A stretch of 64,000 bases of DNA from Ectopseudomonas chengduensis (GTDB lineage Bacteria > Pseudomonadota > Gammaproteobacteria > Pseudomonadales > Pseudomonadaceae): positions 310,001-374,000 of the forward strand of contig NZ_FMZQ01000001.1 of NCBI RefSeq assembly GCF_900102635.1. Reading direction: 5' to 3'. Shown here one piece after another: positions 42,904 through 51,394 of the stretch. The notes beneath the pieces are model-generated. The model did not search any database, was not told the origin of the DNA, and worked only from the letters and a program-made list of their open reading frames with translations. A program made the position numbers and the translations under genes. Each line of letters opens with the position of its first letter. The stretch's first letter is position 1.

Positions 42904-44487
42904 ATGCTGAAAAGTACCCACGCCACCCGCGGCATTTTCGTCGCCCCCCATCACCTGGCCGCCCAGGCCGGCCGTGACGTGCTCAAGGCAGGCGGCAACG
43001 CTGTCGAAGCCATGGTCGCCGCGGCTGCCAGCATCGCGGTGGTCTATCCGCACATGAACGCTATTGGCGGTGACGGCTTCTGGCTGATCCACGAGCCGGG
43101 CAAGGCCCCGGTGGCCATCGACGCCTGCGGTAGCAGCGCGGCCCTGGCTGATCGCGCGTTCTACGCTGGCCTGGAGGCGATCCCCAGCCGTGGTCCGACG
43201 GCCGCGCTTACCGTCGCCGGGACCATCGGCGGCTGGGCCAAGGCTCTGGAAGTGGCATCCGCATGGGGTACGCCGCTGCCGCTGCGCGACTTGCTCGCCG
43301 AGGCTATTGGCCAGGCGCGCAACGGTATCGTTGTCAGCCGCAGCCAGGCGCATCTGACGCGGGTCAAGTTCGATGAACTCAAGGACGTGCCGGGTTTCGC
43401 CGATGTCTATCTGAACAATGGTCAGGTGCCCGCCGAAGGCAGCCTGATGAAGCAGACGGCTTTGGGCGACACCCTGGCGCACCTGGCAGAAAAAGGCCTG
43501 GATGACTTCTACCGAGGCGAGCTGGCTACGCGCATGGCTGCCGAGCTGGAACAACTGGGCAGCCCGCTGCGCCTGGCCGATCTGCAGGCCTACCAGGCCC
43601 AGGTGGTTACCCCGCTGCAGGTGCGTTTGGGCGACGCCACCCTGTACAACATGCCACCGCCAACCCAGGGTCTGGCCTCGCTACTGATCCTCGGCGTGTT
43701 CGAGCGCCTCAAGGTCGTCGAGGCCGAAGGCTTCGCCCATGTGCATGGCCTGGTCGAGTCGACCAAACAGGCATTCATGATCCGTGATCGTGTGGTCACC
43801 GACCCGCGCCGCGTGCCGGCCGACCCGCAAGGCTTCCTCGCCCCGGAAAACCTCGATGCTCTGGCGGCGGCGGTCGACCCTGACAGCGCCCTGGAATGGC
43901 CGCGCCCGACCTCCCCCGGCGACACCATCTGGATGGGCTGCATCGACAGCGAAGGCCGCGCGGTGAGCTTTATCCAGAGTGTGTACTGGGAGTTCGGCTC
44001 CGGCATGGTGCTGCCGTCCAGCGGCGTGGCCTGGCAGAACCGCGGCATCAGCTTCTCCCTCGACCCGGCCGCGCTGCAGGCCTTGGAGCCTGGACGCAAG
44101 CCGTTCCACACTCTCAACCCGGCGCTGGCGTTGTTCGACGACGGCCGCGTGCTGAGCTACGGCACCATGGGCGGCGAAGGCCAACCGCAAACCCAGGCCG
44201 CGCTGTTCAGCCGTTATCGTCTGGGCAGCGACCTGCAGGCCGCCATCACCGCGCCGCGCTGGCTGCTGGGGCGCACCTGGGGCGACGTCAGCACCAGTCT
44301 CAAGCTGGAGAATCGCTTCTCCGCCGAGCTGATCGAGCAATTGCGCGCCGCCGGCCATGTGATCGAGGTGCTGGACGAAGCCTTCAGCGACACCATGGGC
44401 CACGCTGGCGCGCTGCTACGCCACCCCAGCGGCGTTCTCGAAGGCGCTGCGGACCCGCGTAGCGACGGCAGCGTCTGTGGTTTGTAA
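42904..44487 (+). CDS. Gamma-glutamyltransferase-family Ntn hydrolase, cytoplasmic
   Basis: A 527-residue GGT-family protein. The self-processing nucleophile is Thr341 in SPGDTIWMGCIDSEG, followed by SVYWEFGSGMVLPSSGVAWQN and TMGGEGQPQTQ. The second Thr of the classical Thr-Thr pair is Ile here. No signal peptide is present, unlike periplasmic GGT, so it is probably a cytoplasmic amidohydrolase like YwrD or oxamate hydrolase HpxW. Last gene of the TRAP operon; it may cleave the imported amide. Exact substrate unknown. Confidence 0.85.
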   Translation: MLKSTHATRGIFVAPHHLAAQAGRDVLKAGGNAVEAMVAAAASIAVVYPHMNAIGGDGFWLIHEPGKAPVAIDACGSSAALADRAFYAGLEAIPSRGPTAALTVAGTIGGWAKALEVASAWGTPLPLRDLLAEAIGQARNGIVVSRSQAHLTRVKFDELKDVPGFADVYLNNGQVPAEGSLMKQTALGDTLAHLAEKGLDDFYRGELATRMAAELEQLGSPLRLADLQAYQAQVVTPLQVRLGDATLYNMPPPTQGLASLLILGVFERLKVVEAEGFAHVHGLVESTKQAFMIRDRVVTDPRRVPADPQGFLAPENLDALAAAVDPDSALEWPRPTSPGDTIWMGCIDSEGRAVSFIQSVYWEFGSGMVLPSSGVAWQNRGISFSLDPAALQALEPGRKPFHTLNPALALFDDGRVLSYGTMGGEGQPQTQAALFSRYRLGSDLQAAITAPRWLLGRTWGDVSTSLKLENRFSAELIEQLRAAGHVIEVLDEAFSDTMGHAGALLRHPSGVLEGAADPRSDGSVCGL

Positions 44488-44526
44488 AAGGGTCGTTGCA
44501 ACCCTGTGCAGGCCATAGCGCACACC

Positions 44527-44617
44527 TGTAGGAGCCCCGCCTAGGGGCGAAGCGATTGTTGCCACTCAGTGAAATCGAGGGTGTACACCGCATTCGTCGC
44601 GGGGCGCGACTCCTACA
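44527..44617. repeat. REP-like inverted pair (family B)
   Basis: Units at about 44527-44550 (TGTAGGAGCCCCGCC core) and 44595-44617 (GGGGCGCGACTCCTACA core) share the TGTAGGAG end in opposite orientation but differ from family A internally. They lie between convergent GGT-family and RidA genes. Confidence 0.7.
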
Positions 44618-44632
44618 AAAGCTCAACAGGCC

Positions 44633-45028
44633 CTATGGCCGGCGAGCGATGAAATCGATCTCCACCAGCGCGTGCCGCGCCAGCCCGGTGGTGCCGATGC
44701 AGGTGCGCGCCGGGCGTTTGCCTTCGGGGAAGTAGCTGGCGTAAACCGCGTTGAAGCGCTCGTAATCGCTATAGAAGTCAGTGAGGAACGCGCGCGCCGA
44801 GACCACGTTTTCCAACCCCAGGCCCAGGCCGTTGAGCACTACCAGCAGGTTGTCGAAGGTCTTGTGGGTTTGCGCCTCGATGCCTTCGGGCAGCGGCGCC
44901 GCTTCGTTGCCTGGATCGATGGGCAACTGGCCGGTGATAAATACCCAGCCATCGGCTTCGCAGGCGTGGGAGAACGGTGCGACCGGCGCGGGCGCAGCGG
45001 CGAACATGTGGTATTCGGGCATCGACAT
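44633..45028 (-). CDS. RidA (YjgF/YER057c/UK114) family protein
   Basis: A 131-residue Rid-family protein. Conserved points: GWVFITGQLPIDP near 27, ALPEGIEAQTHKTFDNL-like segment with QTHKTFDNLLVVLNGLG, and the imine-binding Arg108 in RPARTCIGTTGLA. Rid proteins hydrolyse reactive enamine/imine intermediates or related amides. ATG 45028 follows AGGAG. It is 68 bases after the glutaminase gene on the same strand, so a glutaminase-RidA unit is likely. Confidence 0.88.
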   Translation of the reverse strand: MSMPEYHMFAAAPAPVAPFSHACEADGWVFITGQLPIDPGNEAAPLPEGIEAQTHKTFDNLLVVLNGLGLGLENVVSARAFLTDFYSDYERFNAVYASYFPEGKRPARTCIGTTGLARHALVEIDFIARRP

Positions 45029-45096
45029 GGGCACTCCTGGTCTTTTCGTCAGTGGCCGCACGACGGCGCGGCCTGCTGCGACCATACCCTATCGAA

Positions 45097-46005
45097 TCAG
45101 AACACCGACCAGCCGATGCGCTCGCTGAGCAGCTCCAGCGCCTTGATCCCGGCCAGGGAGTTACCTGCGGCGTTCAACTCCGGTGACCACACACAGACAC
45201 TGAACTGCCCTGGTACCACCGCGACGATGCCGCCGCCGACGCCGCTCTTGCCCGGCAGACCGACGCGATAAGCGAAGTTGCCGGCTTCGTCGTACAGGCC
45301 GCTGGTAGCCATGATGGCGTTGATCTGCTTGGTCTGGCGGGGCGACAACACCTGTTCGCCACTGTGCTGGCAGAAACCTTCATTGGCCAGGAAGCCGAAG
45401 GCACGCGCCAGGTCGACGCAGCTCATGCGCAGCGCGCAGCAGCTGAAGTAGCTGCGCAGCACCGCCTCGACTTCGTTGTGAAAATTGCCGAACGACTGCA
45501 TCAGGTAGGCTGCGGCCGCGTTGCGCGCGCGGTGCTGGTACTCCGACTCGGCGACATGGTTGTCCACCGTCACTTCGGGGTTGCCCGACAGGCGCCGGAC
45601 GAAGTCGCGCATCGATAGCGCCGGTGCGGCGTAGCGCGACTGGTTGATGTCGCAGATGACCAGGGCGCCGGCATTGATGAACGGATTGCGCGGCTTGCCA
45701 CGCTCGAACTCCAACTGCACCAGCGAGTTGAACGGCTGCCCGGACGGCTCGTGGCCGAGGCGCTGCCAGATGCTTTCGCCGCTGTGGCCGATGGCCTGGA
45801 CCAGGCTGAACACCTTGGAAATGCTCTGGATCGAGAAAGGCGTGCGGGCATCGCCGGCGACATGCACCTGGCCGTCGTTGCCATACACGGCGATGCCCAG
45901 TTGATCGGGCACCACGCTGGCCAGTGCGGGAATGTAGTCGGCCACCTTGCCCTGGCCGATCAGTGGGCGGACTTCATCGAGAATTTCGTTCAACAACGCT
46001 TGCAT
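45097..46005 (-). CDS. glsA: Glutaminase (serine-dependent, GlsA/YbaS type)
   Basis: A 302-residue glutaminase hydrolysing glutamine to glutamate and ammonia. Active-site Ser-x-x-Lys is Ser61-Ile-Ser-Lys64 in [14 protein letters not shown]; other landmarks are [11 protein letters not shown], the Tyr in [15 protein letters not shown], and [15 protein letters not shown]. No signal peptide, cytoplasmic. ATG 46005 gives the standard length; the frame is open a further 22 codons upstream. Followed by the RidA gene. Confidence 0.93.
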   Translation of the reverse strand: MQALLNEILDEVRPLIGQGKVADYIPALASVVPDQLGIAVYGNDGQVHVAGDARTPFSIQSISKVFSLVQAIGHSGESIWQRLGHEPSGQPFNSLVQLEFERGKPRNPFINAGALVICDINQSRYAAPALSMRDFVRRLSGNPEVTVDNHVAESEYQHRARNAAAAYLMQSFGNFHNEVEAVLRSYFSCCALRMSCVDLARAFGFLANEGFCQHSGEQVLSPRQTKQINAIMATSGLYDEAGNFAYRVGLPGKSGVGGGIVAVVPGQFSVCVWSPELNAAGNSLAGIKALELLSERIGWSVF

Positions 46006-46146
46006 GCTCAGGCTCGCGAGGGCGTCGGGCATTGCCCGGCAGGTCTGAGCTAGACGCCCAGTGACGGACACGAATCACAGCGCGCGGCTTGCTCTGCACG
46101 GTTCTGCGCCCTAGTCTCGGCCTCTTCCTGTCGACGGCGTAGCCTG

Positions 46147-47076
46147 ATGTCCACCGTTCTCAACGTCCTGCTGCCGATCTTCGGCCTGATCCTGGTTGGC
46201 TTCATCTGCCGGCGAACCAATCGCCTGGGAGAGACTGCCGCATCGGAAATGAACCGCTTCGTGGTCTGGCTCGGCCTGCCTGCGTTGCTGTTCAGCCTTA
46301 CGGCCAAGGCCGACTGGGCACACATCTGGCAGCCCGGTTTCTTGCTTGCCTTTACCGGCGGCATGCTCGCGGTGTTTCTGGTCACGCTGGTGTATCGCTG
46401 GAAAACCACTGGCAGCCTGGTTGACGCCAGCATCGATGGGCTCAGTGCCGGTTATGCCAACACCGGTTATATCGGCATTCCGCTGTGCGTGCTGGTACTG
46501 GGTGAGGACGGTATGGCGCCCGCGCTGATCGCCTCGCTGCTGGTGGTGTGCGTGCTGTTCGGCCTGGCGGTGGTGTGCATCGAGGTAGGCCTGCAGAGTA
46601 AGAAGGGGTTGGGCGGCGCCATCGTGCAGGTGGTCATGGCGCTCCTGAAAAACCCGCTGGTGGTCGCGCCATTGCTTGGTGCTGCCTGGGCGTTTGGTGG
46701 CGTGCAGATGCCCACGGCGCTGGACGAATTTCTGCGCCTGCTCGGCGCCGCCACGGTGCCCTGCGCACTGGTGTCGCTGGGGTTGTTCCTGGCGCAGCGG
46801 CAGAGCGGGCCGAGCGAAGGCGCCTGGCCGTTGGTGGCTTTGAAGCTGGTTTTGCAGCCGCTGGTGACCTGGTTCATTGCCTTCGTGCTGCTCGACCTGC
46901 CGCCGTTCTGGGCGCACGCCGCGTTGCTACTCAGCGCGCTGCCAACGGGCACTGGGCCGTTCATGCTCGCCGAGTACTACCAGCGCCAGGCGGCGCTGGT
47001 GTCGCGGGCGATCCTGTTCTCTACCCTCGGCTCGCTGCTGACCTTGACTCTGATCCTGCTGCTGATCACGCCTTGA
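46147..47076 (+). CDS. AEC family (auxin efflux carrier-type) transporter
   Basis: A 309-residue membrane protein with about ten helices, opening VLLPIFGLILVGFICRRTNRLGETAASEMNRFVVWLGLPALLFS. AEC proteins export or import malonate, malate or other organic acids. Diverges from the glutaminase gene across a short gap and overlaps the convergent hypothetical gene by 11 bases at its 3' end. Substrate not predictable. Confidence 0.88.
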   Translation: MSTVLNVLLPIFGLILVGFICRRTNRLGETAASEMNRFVVWLGLPALLFSLTAKADWAHIWQPGFLLAFTGGMLAVFLVTLVYRWKTTGSLVDASIDGLSAGYANTGYIGIPLCVLVLGEDGMAPALIASLLVVCVLFGLAVVCIEVGLQSKKGLGGAIVQVVMALLKNPLVVAPLLGAAWAFGGVQMPTALDEFLRLLGAATVPCALVSLGLFLAQRQSGPSEGAWPLVALKLVLQPLVTWFIAFVLLDLPPFWAHAALLLSALPTGTGPFMLAEYYQRQAALVSRAILFSTLGSLLTLTLILLLITP

Positions 47077-47707
47077 GTTGCAGCTCCACGCCCAACTGCT
47101 GCGACAGGCAGGGCCAGCGCCGCCAGGCCGAGGCGGTATCCGGCGCCGCCAGGCGCTCGCGGTAGGCCTGCACCGAGGGTTGGTCGAAGCTGGCGTCATC
47201 GAGCATACCGGCCAAGGCATGATGCACCGCTTCGTCGAGCTGGTTGGCGAAGGGCTCGCCAATCAACTGGTGGGCGATCAGGTTGGCGCGTGTGGTGTCC
47301 AGCGGGATCAGCGGCTGGCCGAGGTGCGCGATGTAGCGGTCATTGACCTCTTCCACCAGGCGATGAGCCAGATAGGCCTCGTCGAGCAGGCCTTCGAGTC
47401 CTTCGTGACCCTCCATCAGCGCTGGTGGCTGCAGGAAGAAATGCTCGGCGATCTTCAGCACCGGTTTCACGGCAGCCTCGATTCCTGCTTCGCGCGCTAC
47501 TTCGGCAGCAGCGTCGAGCACGTCCGGCACCTCCTCGATATAGGCGATGACGAAGGCGGTCAGTGCCCCAGGCGCATCATCCTCCGGTAGACGGATGGAC
47601 GGGTGCAGGCGCTCCAGCTGTGCCTGCAGGAAGCGCGAGAGAGCCTGGCTGCCACTTTCCTGCTGACGAGCCTGGGTGATCAATTGACGAAGGGCGGCGG
47701 TGTTCAT
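47066..47707 (-). CDS. Conserved hypothetical protein next to the cox operon
   Basis: A 213-residue, acidic, all-helical soluble protein without a signal peptide (MNTAALRQLITQARQQESGSQALSRFLQAQLERLHP). It has no domain I can name. A similar gene sits just before coxB in P. aeruginosa (PA0104 by my recollection), on the opposite strand as here, so the association is conserved. It diverges from the cox operon across about 400 bases. Confidence 0.75.
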   Translation of the reverse strand: MNTAALRQLITQARQQESGSQALSRFLQAQLERLHPSIRLPEDDAPGALTAFVIAYIEEVPDVLDAAAEVAREAGIEAAVKPVLKIAEHFFLQPPALMEGHEGLEGLLDEAYLAHRLVEEVNDRYIAHLGQPLIPLDTTRANLIAHQLIGEPFANQLDEAVHHALAGMLDDASFDQPSVQAYRERLAAPDTASAWRRWPCLSQQLGVELQLKA

Positions 47708-47899
47708 GACGGCTCCTACATTTCAGGACATGGACGTGAACCTTAGCCGGCTCCGGCAGTCGGCTAAGACGCGATTGTCATAACTTTTTCATACTTATGC
47801 GAGTTGGCTATAAATGCCTGTGTCAGAACGGCTACACCCCGCGTCAGCCGGGGCGTTTAGCACAAGGCTTGCGCGCCTTCGGCGATTTTTGCGCGTACG

Positions 47900-47927
47900 T
47901 TGCCAGGTGCAACTCCCCGTCTATACT
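47900..47927 (+). promoter_or_regulatory. Promoter of the cox operon (RpoS-like -10)
   Basis: TTGCCA (47900-47905), 16-base spacer, TATACT (47922-47927); with the preceding C the -10 reads CTATACT, the sigma-S form. It lies 185 bases before coxB. The aa3/caa3 oxidase of P. aeruginosa is known to be RpoS- and starvation-induced, which fits. The 404-base gap 47708-48111 also has a small hairpin (CCCCG/CGGGG, 47837-47853) and a weaker TATAAA at 47809. Confidence 0.6.
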
Positions 47928-48111
47928 CGAGTTCGAAAGGCAGTACCTGATGGAACCGGACGAGCTCAGGCACGGAGAGGTTTCGGCAGTAGTCGCCAGC
48001 AGTTGAGCGCGGTACGCGGACAGTGATTCCGCCTTGTCGCTCTATGGCAGTCGATCCCTTAGCCGCAGGCTCAGCCGGCGGGATAACAAGAACAATCAAG
48101 GGGAACCCGCA

Positions 48112-49236
48112 ATGATGCGACATCCACGAGTCTGGATGGGCCTCCTGCTGTGGCTGGCATTAGGCTCGGCGCACGCGCAGTGGACGGTCAATATGGCGCC
48201 CGGTGTAACCGACGTCAGCCGCTCCGTTTTCGATCTGCACATGACCATTTTCTGGATCTGCGTTGTGATCGGCGTGATCGTGTTCGGCGCCATGTTCTGG
48301 TCGATGATCATGCACCGCCGCTCCACTGGCCAGAAACCCGCGCATTTTCACGAAAGCACAACCGTCGAGATTCTCTGGACCGTGGTGCCATTGGCCATTC
48401 TGGTGGTGATGGCGATCCCGGCGACCAAGACGCTGATCGAGATCTACGACACCTCCGAGTCCGAGCTGGATATTCAGGTCACTGGCTACCAGTGGAAGTG
48501 GCACTACAAGTACCTGGGTCAGGATGTCGAGTTCTTCAGTAACCTGACCACGCCGCGCTCGCAGATCAATAACCGCGAAGCCAAGGGCGAACACTACCTG
48601 CTGGAAGTCGACGAGCCGCTGGTGGTGCCGGTGGGCACCAAGGTGCGCTTCCTGATCACCGCCGCCGACGTCATTCACTCCTGGTGGGTACCGGCACTGG
48701 CAGTGAAGAAAGACGCCATCCCAGGATTCATCAACGAATCCTGGACGCGCATCGAGGAGCCCGGCATCTACCGTGGTCAGTGCACCGAGCTGTGCGGCAA
48801 GGACCACGGGTTCATGCCGGTGGTGGTCGAGGCCAAGTCCAAGGAAGACTTCGATGCCTGGCTGGCCGAGCGCAAGCAGGCTGCCGCCGCTGAGCGTGAG
48901 CTGACCAGCAAGGAATGGACCATGGAAGAGCTGATGGCGCGTGGTGAGAAGGCCTACAACACCTCTTGCGCAGCCTGCCACCAGCCTACCGGTGAAGGTC
49001 TGCCACCGATGTTCCCGGCGCTCAAGGGCTCGGCCATCGCCACCGGGCCGGCCGAGGGGCATATCCACATCGTCTACCAAGGCAAGCCGGGTACCTCCAT
49101 GGCCGCCTTCGGCAAGCAGCTGTCGCCGGTCGACCTGGCCGCCATCATCACCTACGAGCGCAACGCCTGGGGCAACAATGTCGGTGACATGGTCACGCCC
49201 AAGGACATTCTCGATTTCTCCAAGGCGCAGGAGTAA
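48112..49236 (+). CDS. coxB: Cytochrome c oxidase subunit II with fused cytochrome c (caa3 type)
   Basis: A 374-residue subunit II: signal peptide (MGLLLWLALGSAHA), two membrane helices (about 40-65 and 80-105), a CuA cupredoxin domain with ligands in HSWW and CTELCGKDHGFM, then a C-terminal cytochrome c with CAACH heme site and a distal Met region (TSMAAF). The fused heme makes this a caa3-type enzyme. The start is the first of two adjacent ATGs, preceded by CAAGGGGAA. First gene of the cox operon. Confidence 0.96.
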   Translation: MMRHPRVWMGLLLWLALGSAHAQWTVNMAPGVTDVSRSVFDLHMTIFWICVVIGVIVFGAMFWSMIMHRRSTGQKPAHFHESTTVEILWTVVPLAILVVMAIPATKTLIEIYDTSESELDIQVTGYQWKWHYKYLGQDVEFFSNLTTPRSQINNREAKGEHYLLEVDEPLVVPVGTKVRFLITAADVIHSWWVPALAVKKDAIPGFINESWTRIEEPGIYRGQCTELCGKDHGFMPVVVEAKSKEDFDAWLAERKQAAAAERELTSKEWTMEELMARGEKAYNTSCAACHQPTGEGLPPMFPALKGSAIATGPAEGHIHIVYQGKPGTSMAAFGKQLSPVDLAAIITYERNAWGNNVGDMVTPKDILDFSKAQE

Positions 49237-49240
49237 GGAC

Positions 49241-50824
49241 ATGAGTGCAGTGATCGACCACGGTCATACTGACCACCACCATGGCCCGGCCAAGGGCCTG
49301 ATGCGCTGGGTGCTGACCACCAACCACAAGGACATCGGCACGATGTACCTGTGGTTCAGCTTCTGCATGTTTCTGCTGGGCGGCTCGATGGCCATGGTCA
49401 TCCGTGCCGAGCTGTTCCAGCCGGGCCTGCAGATCGTGCAGCCGGAATTCTTCAACCAGATGACCACCATGCACGGCCTGATCATGGTCTTCGGTGCGGT
49501 GATGCCGGCCTTCGTCGGCCTCGCCAACTGGATGATCCCGCTGATGATCGGCGCGCCGGACATGGCCCTGCCACGGATGAACAACTTCAGCTTCTGGCTT
49601 TTGCCGGCGGCCTTCGGCCTGTTGGTCTCGACATTGTTCATGGAAGGCGGCGGGCCGAACTTCGGCTGGACCTTCTACGCGCCGCTGTCGACCACCTACG
49701 GGCCGGAGAGCACCACCTTCTTCATCTTCGCCGTGCACCTGATGGGCATCAGTTCGATCATGGGGGCGATCAACGTGGTCGCCACCATCCTCAACCTGCG
49801 CGCCCCCGGCATGACCCTGATGAAGATGCCGCTGTTCGTCTGGACCTGGCTGATCACCGCGTTTCTGCTGATTGCGGTGATGCCGGTACTGGCTGGCTGC
49901 GTGACCATGATGCTGATGGACATCCACTTCGGCACCAGCTTCTTCAATGCTGCTGGCGGTGGGGATCCGGTGCTGTTCCAGCACGTGTTCTGGTTCTTCG
50001 GTCACCCCGAGGTGTACATCATGATCCTGCCCGCCTTCGGCGCGGTCAGCTCGATCATCCCGGCCTTCGCGCGCAAGCCGCTGTTCGGCTACACCTCGAT
50101 GGTCTACGCCACGGCGGCGATCGCTTTCCTGTCGTTCATCGTCTGGGCGCACCACATGTTCACCGTCGGCATTCCACTGACTGGTGAGCTGTTCTTTATG
50201 TACGCGACGATGCTGATTGCCGTGCCCACCGGGGTGAAGGTGTTCAACTGGGCCAGCACCATGTGGCAGGGCTCGATGACCTTCGAGGCGCCGATGTTGT
50301 TCTCGGTGGCCTTCGTCATCCTGTTCACCATCGGTGGTTTCTCCGGCTTGATGCTGGCCATCGCGCCGGCGGACTTCCAGTACCACGACACCTACTTCGT
50401 GGTGGCGCATTTCCACTACGTGCTGGTGCCTGGCGCAATCTTCGGCATCTTCGCCTCGGCCTACTATTGGCTGCCGAAGTGGACCGGCCACATGTATGAC
50501 GAAACCCTGGCCAAGCTGCATTTCTGGATGAGCTTCATCGGCATGAACCTGGCGTTCTTCCCGATGCACTTCGTTGGCCTGGCTGGCATGCCGCGGCGTA
50601 TCCCCGACTACAACATGATGTTCGCCAACTTCAACATGATCTCCAGTATCGGCGCGTTCATGTTCGGGGCTACTCAGTTGCTGTTCCTGTTCATCGTCAT
50701 CAAGTGCATTCGCGGCGGCAAGCCGGCCCCGGCGAAACCCTGGGACGGTGCCGAAGGCCTGGAGTGGACGGTGCCTTCACCGGCGCCCTACCACACCTTC
50801 AGCACGCCGCCGGAAGTGAAATAG
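49241..50824 (+). CDS. coxA: Cytochrome c oxidase subunit I
   Basis: A 527-residue catalytic subunit with twelve helices. Heme and copper ligands are seen in MTTMHGLIMVFGA (heme a His), FGHPEVYIMILPAFG (CuB His and the cross-linked Tyr), VWAHHMFTVG (CuB His pair) and VVAHFHYVLVPG (heme a3 and a His). It reduces oxygen to water with proton pumping. Begins 4 bases after coxB; ATG 49241 follows AGGAGTAAGG. The N-terminal His-rich HGHTDHHHG is unusual but common in pseudomonads. Confidence 0.97.
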   Translation: MSAVIDHGHTDHHHGPAKGLMRWVLTTNHKDIGTMYLWFSFCMFLLGGSMAMVIRAELFQPGLQIVQPEFFNQMTTMHGLIMVFGAVMPAFVGLANWMIPLMIGAPDMALPRMNNFSFWLLPAAFGLLVSTLFMEGGGPNFGWTFYAPLSTTYGPESTTFFIFAVHLMGISSIMGAINVVATILNLRAPGMTLMKMPLFVWTWLITAFLLIAVMPVLAGCVTMMLMDIHFGTSFFNAAGGGDPVLFQHVFWFFGHPEVYIMILPAFGAVSSIIPAFARKPLFGYTSMVYATAAIAFLSFIVWAHHMFTVGIPLTGELFFMYATMLIAVPTGVKVFNWASTMWQGSMTFEAPMLFSVAFVILFTIGGFSGLMLAIAPADFQYHDTYFVVAHFHYVLVPGAIFGIFASAYYWLPKWTGHMYDETLAKLHFWMSFIGMNLAFFPMHFVGLAGMPRRIPDYNMMFANFNMISSIGAFMFGATQLLFLFIVIKCIRGGKPAPAKPWDGAEGLEWTVPSPAPYHTFSTPPEVK

Positions 50825-50834
50825 GAGGTCTGCC

Positions 50835-51383
50835 GTGAGCGAGGTCATCGCGACTCGTCGCCTGGTTACCCGTCTGCTGCTCGTGGTGGTGGTGATGTTC
50901 TGCTTCGGCATCTTCGTCCTGCCGCCGTTCTACGACGCCATGTGCCGGGTCTTCGGCATCAACGGCAAGACGGCAGGGGCCTACCAGGGCGAGCAAATGG
51001 TGGATGAGCAGCGCCAGGTGCGCGTGCAGTTTCTCGCCACCAACGCCGCCGGCATGGTCTGGGAGTTCGGGCCCCAGGCCGACGAGATCCTGGTTCACCC
51101 GGGTGAGGCGCGCGACATGCTGTTCGTCGCCTATAACCCCAGCGACAAGCCGATGAGCGCGCAGGCGATACCCAGCGTATCGCCTTCGAAGGCGGCGGCC
51201 TTCTTTCACAAAACCGAGTGTTTCTGCTTTACCCAGCAGGTGTTGCAGCCAGGCGAGCGCATCGAAATGCCGGTGCGCTTCATCGTCGACCGCGACCTGC
51301 CGCAGGACGTGAAGCACCTGACCTTGGGCTACACCCTGTTCGATATCACCGCGCGCAAACCGCCAGTGGCACAGGCTCCATAA
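50835..51383 (+). CDS. ctaG: Cytochrome c oxidase assembly protein CtaG/Cox11
   Basis: A 182-residue copper chaperone that inserts CuB into subunit I. One N-terminal membrane helix (LVTRLLLVVVVMFCFGIFVLPPF) and the copper motif CFCFTQQ near residues 132-138 are present. It starts with GTG 50835 behind GGAGG. Lies between coxA and coxC in the same operon. Confidence 0.93.
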   Translation: MSEVIATRRLVTRLLLVVVVMFCFGIFVLPPFYDAMCRVFGINGKTAGAYQGEQMVDEQRQVRVQFLATNAAGMVWEFGPQADEILVHPGEARDMLFVAYNPSDKPMSAQAIPSVSPSKAAAFFHKTECFCFTQQVLQPGERIEMPVRFIVDRDLPQDVKHLTLGYTLFDITARKPPVAQAP

Positions 51384-51394
51384 GGAGAACAACA

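Noticed and set aside
47797..48006. 69-codon frame upstream of coxB
   Set aside because: Overlaps the cox promoter, no ribosome site and no recognisable composition; probably chance.
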